The translations under genes and the position numbers were made by a program. A stretch of 64,000 nucleotides of DNA from Brevibacterium sp. UMB1308A (GTDB lineage Bacteria; Actinomycetota; Actinomycetes; Actinomycetales; Brevibacteriaceae), in the NCBI RefSeq assembly GCF_030230605.1, contig NZ_JASPDO010000008.1, positions 20,683 through 84,682 of the forward strand, given 5' to 3'. The notes under the pieces were generated by a model. That model ran no database searches. It saw only the letters and a list, made by a program, of their open reading frames with translations, and was not told the DNA's origin. The number at the start of each line of letters is the position of its first letter. The stretch's first letter is position 1. Positions 24,949 through 34,173 of this stretch are shown here, one piece after another.

Positions 24949-27051
24949 GTGGCAACATCGGATTACGGAGCACGGCAACTGCAGGTCCTCGAAGGTCTCG
25001 AGGCGGTGCGTAAGCGTCCCGGAATGTATATCGGATCCACCGACTCGCGTGGCCTTATGCACTGTCTGTGGGAAATTATCGACAACGCTGTCGACGAAGC
25101 GTTAGGCGGTTACGGCGAAAACATCACGGTGACCCTCCACGAAGACGGATCTGTCACGGTCGAAGATAACGGGCGTGGAATTCCCGTCGACATTGAACCT
25201 CGTACGGGGCTGACTGGTGTTGAACTCGTCATGACGAAGCTCCATGCCGGAGGAAAGTTCGGTGGTGGTTCGTATTCCGCAGTGGGTGGCCTCCACGGTG
25301 TGGGCGCGTCGGTTGTCAACGCCCTGTCAAGCCGCTTGGACATCGAAGTGACGCGGTCTTCTAAGGTGTACCGCATGTCCTTTAAGCGGGGAGCGCCCGG
25401 AACGTTCACGGATAAGAACGAGCCACACCCGGATAACGACTTCACCCCGTTTAAAAAAGAGTCCAAACTGGAGGTCGTCGGCAAGGCTAAACGAGGTGTC
25501 ACCGGTACCAAGATTCGCTACTGGGCCGACCCTCAGATCTTTATTCGCGACGCTAAGTTCAACTATGACCGCCTTGTGGATCGCGCACGTCAGACGGCCT
25601 TTTTGGTTCCGGGCCTTAAAATCACGCTTGTCGACAATAGGGGAGTAGCAGTCGACGAAACTGGTGCGCCGATTCCTCACCGCGTCGAAGAGTTTCAGTT
25701 CGACGGCGGGATCTCCGCATTCGTCGACCACTTGGCACATGATGCCGCGCTGACGGACACGTGGCGTTTTACGACCCAGTCGTCGTTTAAAGAAACAGTT
25801 CCGGTTCTTAACTCTTCGGGACACATGGAATCGCAAGAGGTTGAACGCGACATTACGGTCGATGTCGCGCTGCGGTGGGGAAACGGCTACGACACGATGT
25901 TGAAGTCGTTCGTGAACATCATCGCGACTCCCAAAGGCGGAACGCACGTCTCTGGTTTTGAACAAGGAATTGTCAAAACGATTCGCAAGGCAGTCGAAAG
26001 TAATGCTCGTCGCCTCAAAGTGGGCAAGGACAAGCTAGAGAAAGACGACATCCTTGCTGGCCTCACGGCAGTTGTGACTGTCGCTCTCGCTGAACCACAG
26101 TTTGAGGGTCAAACAAAGGAAGTGCTGGGAACGCCTCCTGTGCGAGGAATCGTTTCTCGGGCGGTTGAAAGAGAACTAACATCCATCCTGGAGTCCTCAC
26201 ATCGCGCTACTAAGTCCCAGGTGAATACCTTGTTGGAAAAAGTGGTTGCGGAAATGAAATCGAGGATTTCGGCACGTACGCACCGTGAGAATCAGCGGCG
26301 TAAAACCGCATTGGAGAGTTCGTCCCTGCCTGCCAAGCTGTACGACTGCAGGAAGTCCGATGTAGACGAAACAGAACTCTTCATTGTTGAAGGTGATTCG
26401 GCGATGGGGACGGCAAAAGCGGCGCGAAACTCAGAAATGCAAGCGCTTTTCCCTATTCGCGGAAAAATCCTCAATGTGCAAAAGGCCTCTGTTGCCGACA
26501 TGCTCGCCAACGCCGAATGCGCTGCGCTTACACAGGTCATCGGTGCGGGCTCGGGGCGCAGCTTTGATCTAGAACAAGCGCGTTACGGCAAAGTCATCAT
26601 TATGACCGACGCTGACGTTGACGGCGCGCACATCCGAACATTGCTTCTCACACTGTTCTTCCGCTACATGCGTCCACTTGTCGAAGCCGGCAGGGTGTTT
26701 GCCGCGGTTCCACCTCTGCACCGCATTGAAGTGGTCAACCGGGGTAAGGAAAACGATGTCATCTATACGTATTCGGAAGCCGAACTGCACAAGACAATCG
26801 CGCGGTTAGACAGGCAGAAAAAGAGCTACAAGACGCCTCAGCGCTACAAAGGGCTGGGAGAGATGGACGCTGACCAGTTGGCGGAAACGACCATGGACCC
26901 AGAACACCGGATGCTTCGTCGGGTGACCATGGACGATGTCGCAAAGGCTGATACCACGTTCAACCTCCTGATGGGTTCCGAGGTGGCCCCGCGTAAGCAG
27001 TTCATTGTGTCCGGCGCTGCCTCACTTGACGCTCAGCGAATCGACGCGTAA
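24949..27051 (+). CDS. parE: Type IIA topoisomerase subunit B (ParE/GyrB-like)
   Basis: 700-residue ATPase subunit of DNA topoisomerase IV or a second gyrase. Seen: GHKL ATPase motifs DNAVDEALGGY, DNGRGIPVDIEPRTGLTGVE and GGLHGVGASVVNALS (residues about 43-125), transducer domain, Toprim motif FIVEGDSAMGTAKAARN at about 477 and DADVDGAHIRTLLLTLFF at about 553, and the C-terminal KGLGEMDADQLAETTMDP. The gene next to sigA in actinobacteria is usually called parE; the symbol is therefore from context, and gyrB is the alternative. No parC/gyrA partner is in the window. Confidence 0.9.
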   Translation: MATSDYGARQLQVLEGLEAVRKRPGMYIGSTDSRGLMHCLWEIIDNAVDEALGGYGENITVTLHEDGSVTVEDNGRGIPVDIEPRTGLTGVELVMTKLHAGGKFGGGSYSAVGGLHGVGASVVNALSSRLDIEVTRSSKVYRMSFKRGAPGTFTDKNEPHPDNDFTPFKKESKLEVVGKAKRGVTGTKIRYWADPQIFIRDAKFNYDRLVDRARQTAFLVPGLKITLVDNRGVAVDETGAPIPHRVEEFQFDGGISAFVDHLAHDAALTDTWRFTTQSSFKETVPVLNSSGHMESQEVERDITVDVALRWGNGYDTMLKSFVNIIATPKGGTHVSGFEQGIVKTIRKAVESNARRLKVGKDKLEKDDILAGLTAVVTVALAEPQFEGQTKEVLGTPPVRGIVSRAVERELTSILESSHRATKSQVNTLLEKVVAEMKSRISARTHRENQRRKTALESSSLPAKLYDCRKSDVDETELFIVEGDSAMGTAKAARNSEMQALFPIRGKILNVQKASVADMLANAECAALTQVIGAGSGRSFDLEQARYGKVIIMTDADVDGAHIRTLLLTLFFRYMRPLVEAGRVFAAVPPLHRIEVVNRGKENDVIYTYSEAELHKTIARLDRQKKSYKTPQRYKGLGEMDADQLAETTMDPEHRMLRRVTMDDVAKADTTFNLLMGSEVAPRKQFIVSGAASLDAQRIDA

Positions 27052-27163
27052 GCCTCACGTTTAACCGCACTGTCCATCAGGCAACTTCCGCTAGCCGAAA
27101 AATGAGACCAACCATTTCGAATGCGTCTCACGTAGCCTGAAATCCTGTGAGTATCGTTAAAAT

Positions 27164-27201
27164 TGTGGTGGATTAACCACACTGTTGCGCACGTGGTGTG
27201 C
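27164..27201. promoter_or_regulatory. Operator-like palindromes upstream of cydA
   Basis: TGTGGT-N6-ACCACA (27164-27181) is a perfect 6-bp inverted repeat, and TGCGCAC-N3-GTGTGCA (27185-27201) a second one with one mismatch. Both lie 18-55 nt before the cydA start. The spacing differs from CRP/GlxR (TGTGA-N6-TCACA) and Rex sites. Further upstream, TGAGAC (27103-27108) and GTCTCA (27125-27130) form a weak hairpin after parE. Confidence 0.4.
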
Positions 27202-27218
27202 ACATTTGAGGAGGCGAC

Positions 27219-28790
27219 GTGGACCCGGTACTCATCGGCCGGTGGCAGTTTGGAATTACCACCGTGTACCACTTCTGGATGGTCCCGCTCACCCTCGGGC
27301 TTGGACTGCTCGTGGGTATTATGCAGACCCTGTACTACCGCACTGGTGATGAGCGGTGGCTACGCTCCACAAAGTTCTGGGGCAAGCTCTACCTGATTAA
27401 CTTCATCATGGGTGTTGCGACCGGTATTGTTCAGGAATTTCAGTTCGGAATGGCGTGGAGTGAATACTCACGCTTTGTGGGAGACGTTTTCGGGGCGCCT
27501 CTTGCGATGGAAGCACTTATCGCGTTCTTCCTCGAATCGACTTTCTTGGGAATTTGGATCTTCGGTTGGAAGCGACTTTCCAAGCCGTTGCACTTGACTG
27601 TTCTGTGGGCCGCCGTGATCGGATCATGGCTGTCGGCCTACTTCATTATTGTGGCCAACTCATGGATGCAACACCCCGTGGGCGTTGAAATGATCGACGG
27701 ACGTCCAGTGATGGTTGATGTTGTCGCTGTTTTGACCAACAACACGGCCCTGTGGGCTTACGCTCACACACTGGCTGGTGCGGTCGCCGTGGGCGGCGGG
27801 TTCCTTGTGGGTATCGCGTGGTACCACCTGTGGCGCCGTCGCAAGGACGGCATCGACACGGTTGATGACAAAGGCAATGTTGTCGTCGGAGACGCTCCAG
27901 AAATTGCTGGACGTGACGCAAAAGATCACTCAGTGTGGATCAAATCGCTCCGCATGGGTGCATGGACGGCCATCATCGCGTTTGTGTTCGTAGCAATTAC
28001 AGGTGACTTCCAAGCGAAGCTCATGTACGAACAGCAACCCATGAAGATGGCGTCGGCAGAAGCTGCGTGCCACGACGGTGGACAGTTCTCGGTTCTGACC
28101 ATCGGTAAGCCCGACCTCAACTCGTGTGACTCGGTTAAGCCCATTATTGAGATCCCTGGCCTCTTGTCCTTCTTGGCAAAGGGCGACTTCACCAGCGACG
28201 TGCCCGGTGTGAACACCCTGATTCCGGAATATGAAGAGAAGTACGGCACCACTCTGCCGGAAGGCGACATGTACGGCGAGTACTCGGGCGCAACCGTGGA
28301 CTACCAGCCACTCATGATCGTCACGTACTGGGGCTTCCGTATGATGATCGGATTCGGTGTCCTCTCAGCAGCGTTCGCCGCATTGGCATTGGTGCTCACT
28401 CGCAAGGGCACTGTGCCACAAGCTAAATGGTTGAACACTCTCGCAGTCTTGTCGATCTTCGCTCCCTTTATCGCGAATACGGCAGGATGGGTGTTCACCG
28501 AAATGGGACGCCAGCCGTTCGTGGTGGCCCCCAACCCTGACCCGTCAGGTGTTGACGGCGTGTTCCTTTACACGGCAGCGGCGATTTCACCGTCAGTTAC
28601 GGCCGCTGAACTCCTGTTCAGTTTGATCACGCTGACACTGTTGTACGGTGCGCTCATGGTGGTTGAGCTTAAGCTCATCATCAAGTACACCCGGGGTGGT
28701 GTTGCTTCTGCCATGCCAGAACTCGACACCCGCAACAACAAGCCCACCGTTGATGCGAAGAACGACGACGTCTTGGCGTTCGCTTACTAA
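27219..28790 (+). CDS. cydA: Cytochrome bd quinol oxidase subunit I
   Basis: Haem-bearing subunit of the oxygen-scavenging bd oxidase in the cell membrane. 523 residues. Seen: DPVLIGRWQFGITTVYHF with haem-ligand His18, YAHTLAGAVAVGG with His183 (haem b558 ligand), and the quinol-site motif GRQPF at 430-434 (GRQPW in most enzymes; Trp replaced by Phe here). Short Q-loop type. An actinobacteria-specific insert of about 60 residues around 290-350 contains two cysteines (EAACHDGG, LNSCDS). GTG start with strong SD GAGGAGG. First gene of cydA-cydB-cydDC. Confidence 0.96.
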   Translation: MDPVLIGRWQFGITTVYHFWMVPLTLGLGLLVGIMQTLYYRTGDERWLRSTKFWGKLYLINFIMGVATGIVQEFQFGMAWSEYSRFVGDVFGAPLAMEALIAFFLESTFLGIWIFGWKRLSKPLHLTVLWAAVIGSWLSAYFIIVANSWMQHPVGVEMIDGRPVMVDVVAVLTNNTALWAYAHTLAGAVAVGGGFLVGIAWYHLWRRRKDGIDTVDDKGNVVVGDAPEIAGRDAKDHSVWIKSLRMGAWTAIIAFVFVAITGDFQAKLMYEQQPMKMASAEAACHDGGQFSVLTIGKPDLNSCDSVKPIIEIPGLLSFLAKGDFTSDVPGVNTLIPEYEEKYGTTLPEGDMYGEYSGATVDYQPLMIVTYWGFRMMIGFGVLSAAFAALALVLTRKGTVPQAKWLNTLAVLSIFAPFIANTAGWVFTEMGRQPFVVAPNPDPSGVDGVFLYTAAAISPSVTAAELLFSLITLTLLYGALMVVELKLIIKYTRGGVASAMPELDTRNNKPTVDAKNDDVLAFAY

Positions 28791-28799
28791 GGAGTGGCA

Positions 28800-29834
28800 A
28801 TGGAAATTCTGCAGATTATCTGGTTTATTCTCATCGCCGTTCTGTGGTTGGGATACCTTTTCCTCGAAGGCTTTGACCTGGGCGTAGGTGTCCTCATGAA
28901 GACACTGGCGAAAAACGAAAAAGAACGTCGCGTTCTTCTCAACTCGATCGGTCCGGTGTGGGACGGAAACGAAGTGTGGCTGCTGACCGCTGGTGGTGCT
29001 ACCTTCGCGGCCTTCCCCCTGTGGTACGCCTCCCTGTTCTCGGCTCTCTACCTGCCGCTGACGCTCGCTCTCGTTGCACTGATCCTCAGGGCTGTGTCGA
29101 TCGAGTACCGCGGAAAAGGTCATTCGGATCAGTGGCGTAACTTCTGGACGTGGGCCATGGCTGGAGGCTCAGCCGTAGCCGCCTTCTGCGTGGGGGCCAT
29201 GCTCGCCCTGACCACGACCGGACTGCCTCTAAACGAAAACGGAGACAATATCGGTGGCCCATTCGCGTGGGTAAACGTGTACGCCATTATCGGCGGTCTG
29301 GGAGTCCTTGGATTCTCGATCCTGCACGGTCTGCTTTTCGTCAGCCTCAAGACTGACGGCGACATTCGCCACCGTGCTCACGCGCTAGCCGCGAAGTGGG
29401 GTCCTGTGTTCTTGCTTCCGATCGTCGTATGGGTCGTCATCGTTCAGGTGATGCACGGTCCTGCGTGGGGCTGGGCAGTGATCGCGCTTGCCGCAGTGTT
29501 CGCAGCAATCAGCTGGGTACGCCTGCGTGCAGGTTCCGAAAAGGGTGGATTTATCTTCCAGGGTCTGTTCCTGGTCGCGGGAGTCGTAAGCGTCTTCGCC
29601 TCGATCTTCCCCAACGTTCTGCCATCCACAATCAACCCGGAGTTCTCGCTCACCCTTGCAAACGCATCGTCGTCTAACTACACGTTGGGCGTCATGCTGT
29701 GGGTGACGGTGATCTTCGTGCCCATCGTCCTGGCGTACACGGTGTTCTCGTACACGCTGTGGGCTAAGCGTCTGCACGTTGAGCACATTCCGGAAGCACA
29801 CCAGATTCCGGTGGCTGCTCGCATCAAAGCGTGA
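28800..29834 (+). CDS. cydB: Cytochrome bd quinol oxidase subunit II
   Basis: 344-residue membrane subunit partnering CydA. Seen: LFLEGFDLGVGVLM and GPVWDGNEVWLLTAGGATFAAFP (CydB hallmarks), about eight to nine transmembrane helices. ATG 28800 is chosen because AAGGAG lies 6 nt upstream; the GTG two codons earlier is inside that SD. It follows the cydA stop by 9 nt and its stop overlaps the cydDC start (GTGA). Confidence 0.95.
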   Translation: MEILQIIWFILIAVLWLGYLFLEGFDLGVGVLMKTLAKNEKERRVLLNSIGPVWDGNEVWLLTAGGATFAAFPLWYASLFSALYLPLTLALVALILRAVSIEYRGKGHSDQWRNFWTWAMAGGSAVAAFCVGAMLALTTTGLPLNENGDNIGGPFAWVNVYAIIGGLGVLGFSILHGLLFVSLKTDGDIRHRAHALAAKWGPVFLLPIVVWVVIVQVMHGPAWGWAVIALAAVFAAISWVRLRAGSEKGGFIFQGLFLVAGVVSVFASIFPNVLPSTINPEFSLTLANASSSNYTLGVMLWVTVIFVPIVLAYTVFSYTLWAKRLHVEHIPEAHQIPVAARIKA

Positions 29835-32800
29835 GTAAGTCTCCCGTAGCGATAGCGCTCGGTGCACCTCAGGGTGCCCGGGCGCTCGCTTGGTTGGGGC
29901 TCGTCGCTGTCCTTAAAGCGGTGGGCCTGGTTCTCATCGCCGAATCCTGCGCGCGTGGCATCGTCGCCCTCATGCACGGCGAACCGTTCGAGTTTGCTCT
30001 ACTACTCGGGTGCGTTGGCGCGACTATCCGCGGAGTGGCCGTGTGGCTGACAAAAGCCGTGGGAGCACGTGCCTCGGTCGGGTTCAAAACTGAGCTACGG
30101 TCGCGGGTTTTGGACCGGGTCACAGCGGGTTCAGGCCGGGACACAGGCGTTTCTGACGGAGCCCTGGCGGTGAGTGTCACGCGCACTCTGGATGAACTCG
30201 ACGACTATTTTGTCCGCGTCCTACCGGCTCTGTTAACCACCATGTGCGTGCCGGCACTGATCATCGTGCGGATTCTGTTTGCCGATTGGGTTTCGGCCGT
30301 CGTCATTGTTGTGACGCTTCCGCTGGTGCCGCTCTTCATGATCCTGATCGGCAAGTACACGCTTGAGCGTGTCAGTGAAGCGACCCAGTCGCTCGATCAA
30401 CTGTCGAACAATCTTGTGGAGCTGGCCCGAGGCTTACCTGTTCTGGTGGGCTTGGGGCGCGTGTACGCACAGACTGCAGCGTTGAAGTCCATGAGCGAGT
30501 CATATCGCACCACCACCTTGCAGACTTTGCGCGTTGCTTTTCTTTCTGCGCTCGCGCTTGAGCTTATTGCGACCCTTTCGGTTGCGGTGGTTGCGGTGTT
30601 CATTGGTGTTCGGTTGGTCAGCGGCAGTTTGGATTTACAGGCCGGTCTGCTCGCGTTGATCCTGGCCCCTGAATGCTATTTGCCCCTGCGTCAGTTGGGT
30701 GCGGCTTTTCACGCAACAGAAAACGGGATGGCTGCGTATGAGCGGGTTAAAAGTGTGATTTCGCGGCCGGTGAATGCGCCTGTTGAGTGCCGCCCTGGTT
30801 CTCTGGCCATCGCCGAGGTGTCCGTCACCTACGCGGGTCGACCTCGGCCGGCGCTGTCCCCAGTGTCAGCGACCTTTTCAGGCCTCACAGTTGTGACGGG
30901 TGGCTCTGGAACGGGTAAGTCAACGTTGCTGGGTGTGTTGGCAGGTCTTGTTAGGACAAACGACACGTGTACCGTGAGCGGGCACGTTGTGGGTGTTCCC
31001 GAAAGGATCGCGTATGCCGGTCAGGCGCCACGCACGTGCGGAGAAACGTTAGAAGAAGAAGCCCAGTTGTACGGCGCTGAGCTCACGCCTTATCTTCAGC
31101 GCGTGGGCCTGGACCTTGACCCACACACCCCTCCGTCTGCGTTGAGCCCGGGGGAGTTGCGCCGTTTTGCGATTGCGCGCGCTCTCATGCGGGTGGACGC
31201 AGGAGCAAAACTGCTCATTGTCGATGAGCCAACCGCCCACTTGGACGCGCAGACGGCGCACACGATCCGCACGGAACTTCTCAACATCTCCCAGTCGATT
31301 CCCGTGATCGCTGCGACCCACGACCCAGAACTCATCAACCTGGGCACGGAACTTCGCTTAGATGGGGCCTCAAGCTCAACTGAAACAACAACCACGACCA
31401 CCGCGGACACCCAGCCTGCGCATACACCCAAAGCAGCGCCCACCTCGGCGCCCGAAACCCAGATCAGCACCTGCACGGCTCTTCGCAGGCTGGTGAATGC
31501 GATGAACGTGTTTTCTGCGAAGTTCATCGGATCTACCTTGTTCGCGGTGGCTGCGGTTGCGTCGGCGGCGGCGCTTTCGGGTGTGTCCGCGTGGCTCATT
31601 GTGCACGCGTCTTTCCAGCCACCCATCATGTATTTGTTGGTGGCGATCGTGGGTGTGCGGTTCTTTGGGCTGTCACGGTCGGTGTTTACGTACGTGAAGC
31701 AGCTGTTGCTTCACGATGCGATGCTGACGTCGCTTACGCAGCTGCGCGAACGCGTGTGGTTGGGTTTTGCGCGGGCCGGAACCGCGAACCGCACCTTGCT
31801 TCGAGGGGAGTTGGCACTCACCCGGCTGGTTGCTGATGTCGACGATGTGCGTGACGGCGCTCCCCGCGTGGTGCAACCTCCGATTGTCGCCGCCGTCGTT
31901 GCGGTGGCTGCGATTGTTGTGATGGCGCTCATTCACCCGTGGGCTGCTGTGTTGACCGCGGTGTGCGCGCTGGTGTGCGTGGTGTGTGCCCCTGCGGTGA
32001 CGCTTGTGGTGGACGGGCAGGCGAGTTCCGCACGTTTGAGCACGCGCACGCAGGTGTTAGCGCGTATCAGTGCGTTCTTGTGGGCACGTGAGGACGTTCT
32101 GGTCAATGGTAGGGCCGCCGAGGTGGTCGACAGTATTCGCGAAACCGACAGGCAGGCTTCGCACGCCGAACTCAGGGTTTTGTGGGCTGCTGGAATTGGT
32201 GAGGGAATTGTCACCGTGGCAACGACGCTCAACGCGGTTCTCATGTTGCCGTTGTTAGCGTCTGCAGTGGCCAGTGGAGAGGTGTCGCCCGAACTTCTCG
32301 CAGTGACGGTGTTGCTGCCGCTCGCGCTCATTGACTGTTACATTGACTCGTTGACTGCCGTGCAGAACTGGCCGGCTCTCAAGCACAGCCTGGCTCGGGT
32401 TCCAGCGCTCGATGAACGTGGCGAGATCCGTAAGGACACTAGCGAACCTGTCGCGGAATTCGACTCTGCAGAACTTGAGAAGGTGGCTGCCCGCTGGCCG
32501 GGCATGACCGAGGACGTCTTTAGTGACGTTTCAGCTTCCATTACCCCAGGGTCATGGACAACCGTGACGGGCCGTTCAGGATCAGGAAAGACCACGCTGA
32601 TAAGCCTCCTGCTGCGTTTCATTGATCCAGTGAGCGGAAAGTACACGCTCAACGGCGGTGACGCACTTAAGCTGACGGCCACACAACTGTCTTCGGTCTT
32701 TGCGTGGTGTCCGCAAGAGTCACACGTCTTCGACTCCACGGTGCGCAACAATCTGGCGATTGCACGTGACCGGGACAACGCTCCAACAGATCAAGAGATT

Positions 32801-33106
32801 CGCGATGTTCTTGTCCGTGTGGGCTTGGAAGAACTGGCAGAAGTCGACTCCAGGATTGGAGCGTCCGGCGCGTATTTGTCGGGTGGTCAGCGTCAGCGAT
32901 TAGCTGTCGCCAGAACCTTGCTGGCCGGGGCGCAGGTCATCATTCTTGACGAGCCCACCGCCCATTTAGACGAACAGTTAGCGACTTCGCTCATGGACGA
33001 TCTGCGTGAGATCTTGCACGACAAAGCGGTAGTCGTAGTGACCCACGACCACACGCTTATCCGGCCGAGCGACCGCGTGATTGCCGTGGGTGAGCTACGC
33101 CGCTAG
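29831..33106 (+). CDS. cydDC: CydDC fused ABC exporter (thiol/haem export, bd oxidase assembly)
   Basis: 1091 residues: CydD and CydC fused in one chain, each with six transmembrane helices and an ATPase domain. The complex moves low-molecular-weight thiols or haem to support cytochrome bd assembly. Seen: first ATPase with GGSGTGKST at about residue 357, degenerate signature LSPGE and LIVDEPTAHLDAQ; a Thr/Pro-rich linker around 516-545; second ATPase with GRSGSGKTT at about 912, a canonical LSGGQRQRLAVART and ILDEPTAHLDEQ. One consensus and one degenerate ATP site is usual for heterodimeric exporters. GTG start coupled to the cydB stop. Confidence 0.94.
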   Translation: MSKSPVAIALGAPQGARALAWLGLVAVLKAVGLVLIAESCARGIVALMHGEPFEFALLLGCVGATIRGVAVWLTKAVGARASVGFKTELRSRVLDRVTAGSGRDTGVSDGALAVSVTRTLDELDDYFVRVLPALLTTMCVPALIIVRILFADWVSAVVIVVTLPLVPLFMILIGKYTLERVSEATQSLDQLSNNLVELARGLPVLVGLGRVYAQTAALKSMSESYRTTTLQTLRVAFLSALALELIATLSVAVVAVFIGVRLVSGSLDLQAGLLALILAPECYLPLRQLGAAFHATENGMAAYERVKSVISRPVNAPVECRPGSLAIAEVSVTYAGRPRPALSPVSATFSGLTVVTGGSGTGKSTLLGVLAGLVRTNDTCTVSGHVVGVPERIAYAGQAPRTCGETLEEEAQLYGAELTPYLQRVGLDLDPHTPPSALSPGELRRFAIARALMRVDAGAKLLIVDEPTAHLDAQTAHTIRTELLNISQSIPVIAATHDPELINLGTELRLDGASSSTETTTTTTADTQPAHTPKAAPTSAPETQISTCTALRRLVNAMNVFSAKFIGSTLFAVAAVASAAALSGVSAWLIVHASFQPPIMYLLVAIVGVRFFGLSRSVFTYVKQLLLHDAMLTSLTQLRERVWLGFARAGTANRTLLRGELALTRLVADVDDVRDGAPRVVQPPIVAAVVAVAAIVVMALIHPWAAVLTAVCALVCVVCAPAVTLVVDGQASSARLSTRTQVLARISAFLWAREDVLVNGRAAEVVDSIRETDRQASHAELRVLWAAGIGEGIVTVATTLNAVLMLPLLASAVASGEVSPELLAVTVLLPLALIDCYIDSLTAVQNWPALKHSLARVPALDERGEIRKDTSEPVAEFDSAELEKVAARWPGMTEDVFSDVSASITPGSWTTVTGRSGSGKTTLISLLLRFIDPVSGKYTLNGGDALKLTATQLSSVFAWCPQESHVFDSTVRNNLAIARDRDNAPTDQEIRDVLVRVGLEELAEVDSRIGASGAYLSGGQRQRLAVARTLLAGAQVIILDEPTAHLDEQLATSLMDDLREILHDKAVVVVTHDHTLIRPSDRVIAVGELRR

Positions 33107-33119
33107 TGATCCGTAGAGC

Positions 33120-34058
33120 CTAGTCCTTTTTCCCAAACATGATTTCGTCCCAGCTGGGAACGGAAGAACGTCCCTTCTTTTTAGGCTGTTCTTCGTGTTG
33201 TTCGTCCGCGTCGTCTGTCACGCCTGGCTCGTCCAAAAGCGACGGCTGGTCGTCATCGTGGTAAGCGGGAGCCGCCATAACGGCGTCGTCGTGAGCGTCT
33301 TGCGGGCGAGACAGCGCTGAGTGCGCGCCATCTGGTTGCGACTCAGGCGCGTCCGGAACTGAACGCACGATTGGCTGTGTTTCGTTCTTGCGGCGTCGCA
33401 GGCTCTCCAAAATGCGCCCGGTTTCGCTTTGTGTGTCACGGGTGTCGCGCTGTGTGTGATCGGCCTCGACGTTGAACACCGAACCGTAGTCGGGGATCGG
33501 GCCGGAGTCCGTTGGACCGGTATCGGACAGCCAACGGGCTTCATCGTCAAGTGCTGTGACGGAGCCGGACCGGTATTCCCAGCTTGCGACCGAGGTGGTG
33601 TTGCCCGCTGGATAACGCAACTCAACGTGCCACGCTCCGGTTTCGGTACGCCACGCGTCCCACGTCTGGTCCGATTCTTCGATATCGCGTGCCTGAAGGC
33701 GTTCGGTGACAACTTCGCTGAGCGGACGCGAACCCGATTCGGAGTACACCGGGCACTGACCAGCGGTGTGCGCGATGTGGCGCCGTTCAGCCAGAATGGG
33801 CCCTTCGTACTGCTGGATCTGCGTCAGTGGGGCACCGGTGTCGTGCGCAACGTCTTCGGCCGACATTCCGGAGCGAATCATCGACTGGATCACTTTTGGT
33901 CGCACATGACCCGTGCTGTGGCCGGTTACCGTGTGTGTGCGCACTCGACGGATCGCAGCAAAAACGTCCTCGGTAGCGGGCAAAAAATACTCATTACCCT
34001 GTTCATCAACGAGTTTGAGCGAGTCATCTTCAATACTTTGAAAAGACAATCTAGTCAC
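33120..34058 (-). CDS. sepH: SepH, FtsZ-regulating division protein (DUF3071)
   Basis: 312-residue actinobacterial protein that binds and stimulates FtsZ assembly. Seen: N-terminal DUF3071 domain (LSFQSIEDDSLKLVDEQG near the start, then a helix-turn-helix-like SAEDVAHDTGAPLTQIQQYEGP), a long acidic disordered middle, and the conserved C-terminal peptide SVPSWDEIMFGKK. GTG 34058 fits the family start and has AAAAGGA upstream; the longer frame to 34094 adds unconserved residues. It converges on cydDC with only 13 nt between stops. Confidence 0.9.
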   Translation of the reverse strand: MTRLSFQSIEDDSLKLVDEQGNEYFLPATEDVFAAIRRVRTHTVTGHSTGHVRPKVIQSMIRSGMSAEDVAHDTGAPLTQIQQYEGPILAERRHIAHTAGQCPVYSESGSRPLSEVVTERLQARDIEESDQTWDAWRTETGAWHVELRYPAGNTTSVASWEYRSGSVTALDDEARWLSDTGPTDSGPIPDYGSVFNVEADHTQRDTRDTQSETGRILESLRRRKNETQPIVRSVPDAPESQPDGAHSALSRPQDAHDDAVMAAPAYHDDDQPSLLDEPGVTDDADEQHEEQPKKKGRSSVPSWDEIMFGKKD

Positions 34059-34161
34059 AACACACCATCCTTTTAGTCTTTCTAAGCGTGTCACGTCCAG
34101 GCGCGTCTCACCGTGATCTTCACGTGGCGAGTCGAAATTCTCTGGGCCATATCCTGCGGGT

Positions 34162-34167
34162 TAGAGT
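34162..34167 (+). promoter_or_regulatory. Candidate -10 box of hemH
   Basis: TAGAGT ends 6 nt before ATG 34174; no SD. Leaderless-type arrangement. Confidence 0.5.
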
Positions 34168-34173
34168 GGTTGT

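Noticed and set aside
27164..27181. CRP/GlxR or Rex site before cydA
   Set aside because: The palindrome has half-sites TGTGG/CCACA with 8 nt between, not TGTGA-N6-TCACA, and does not match the Rex consensus.
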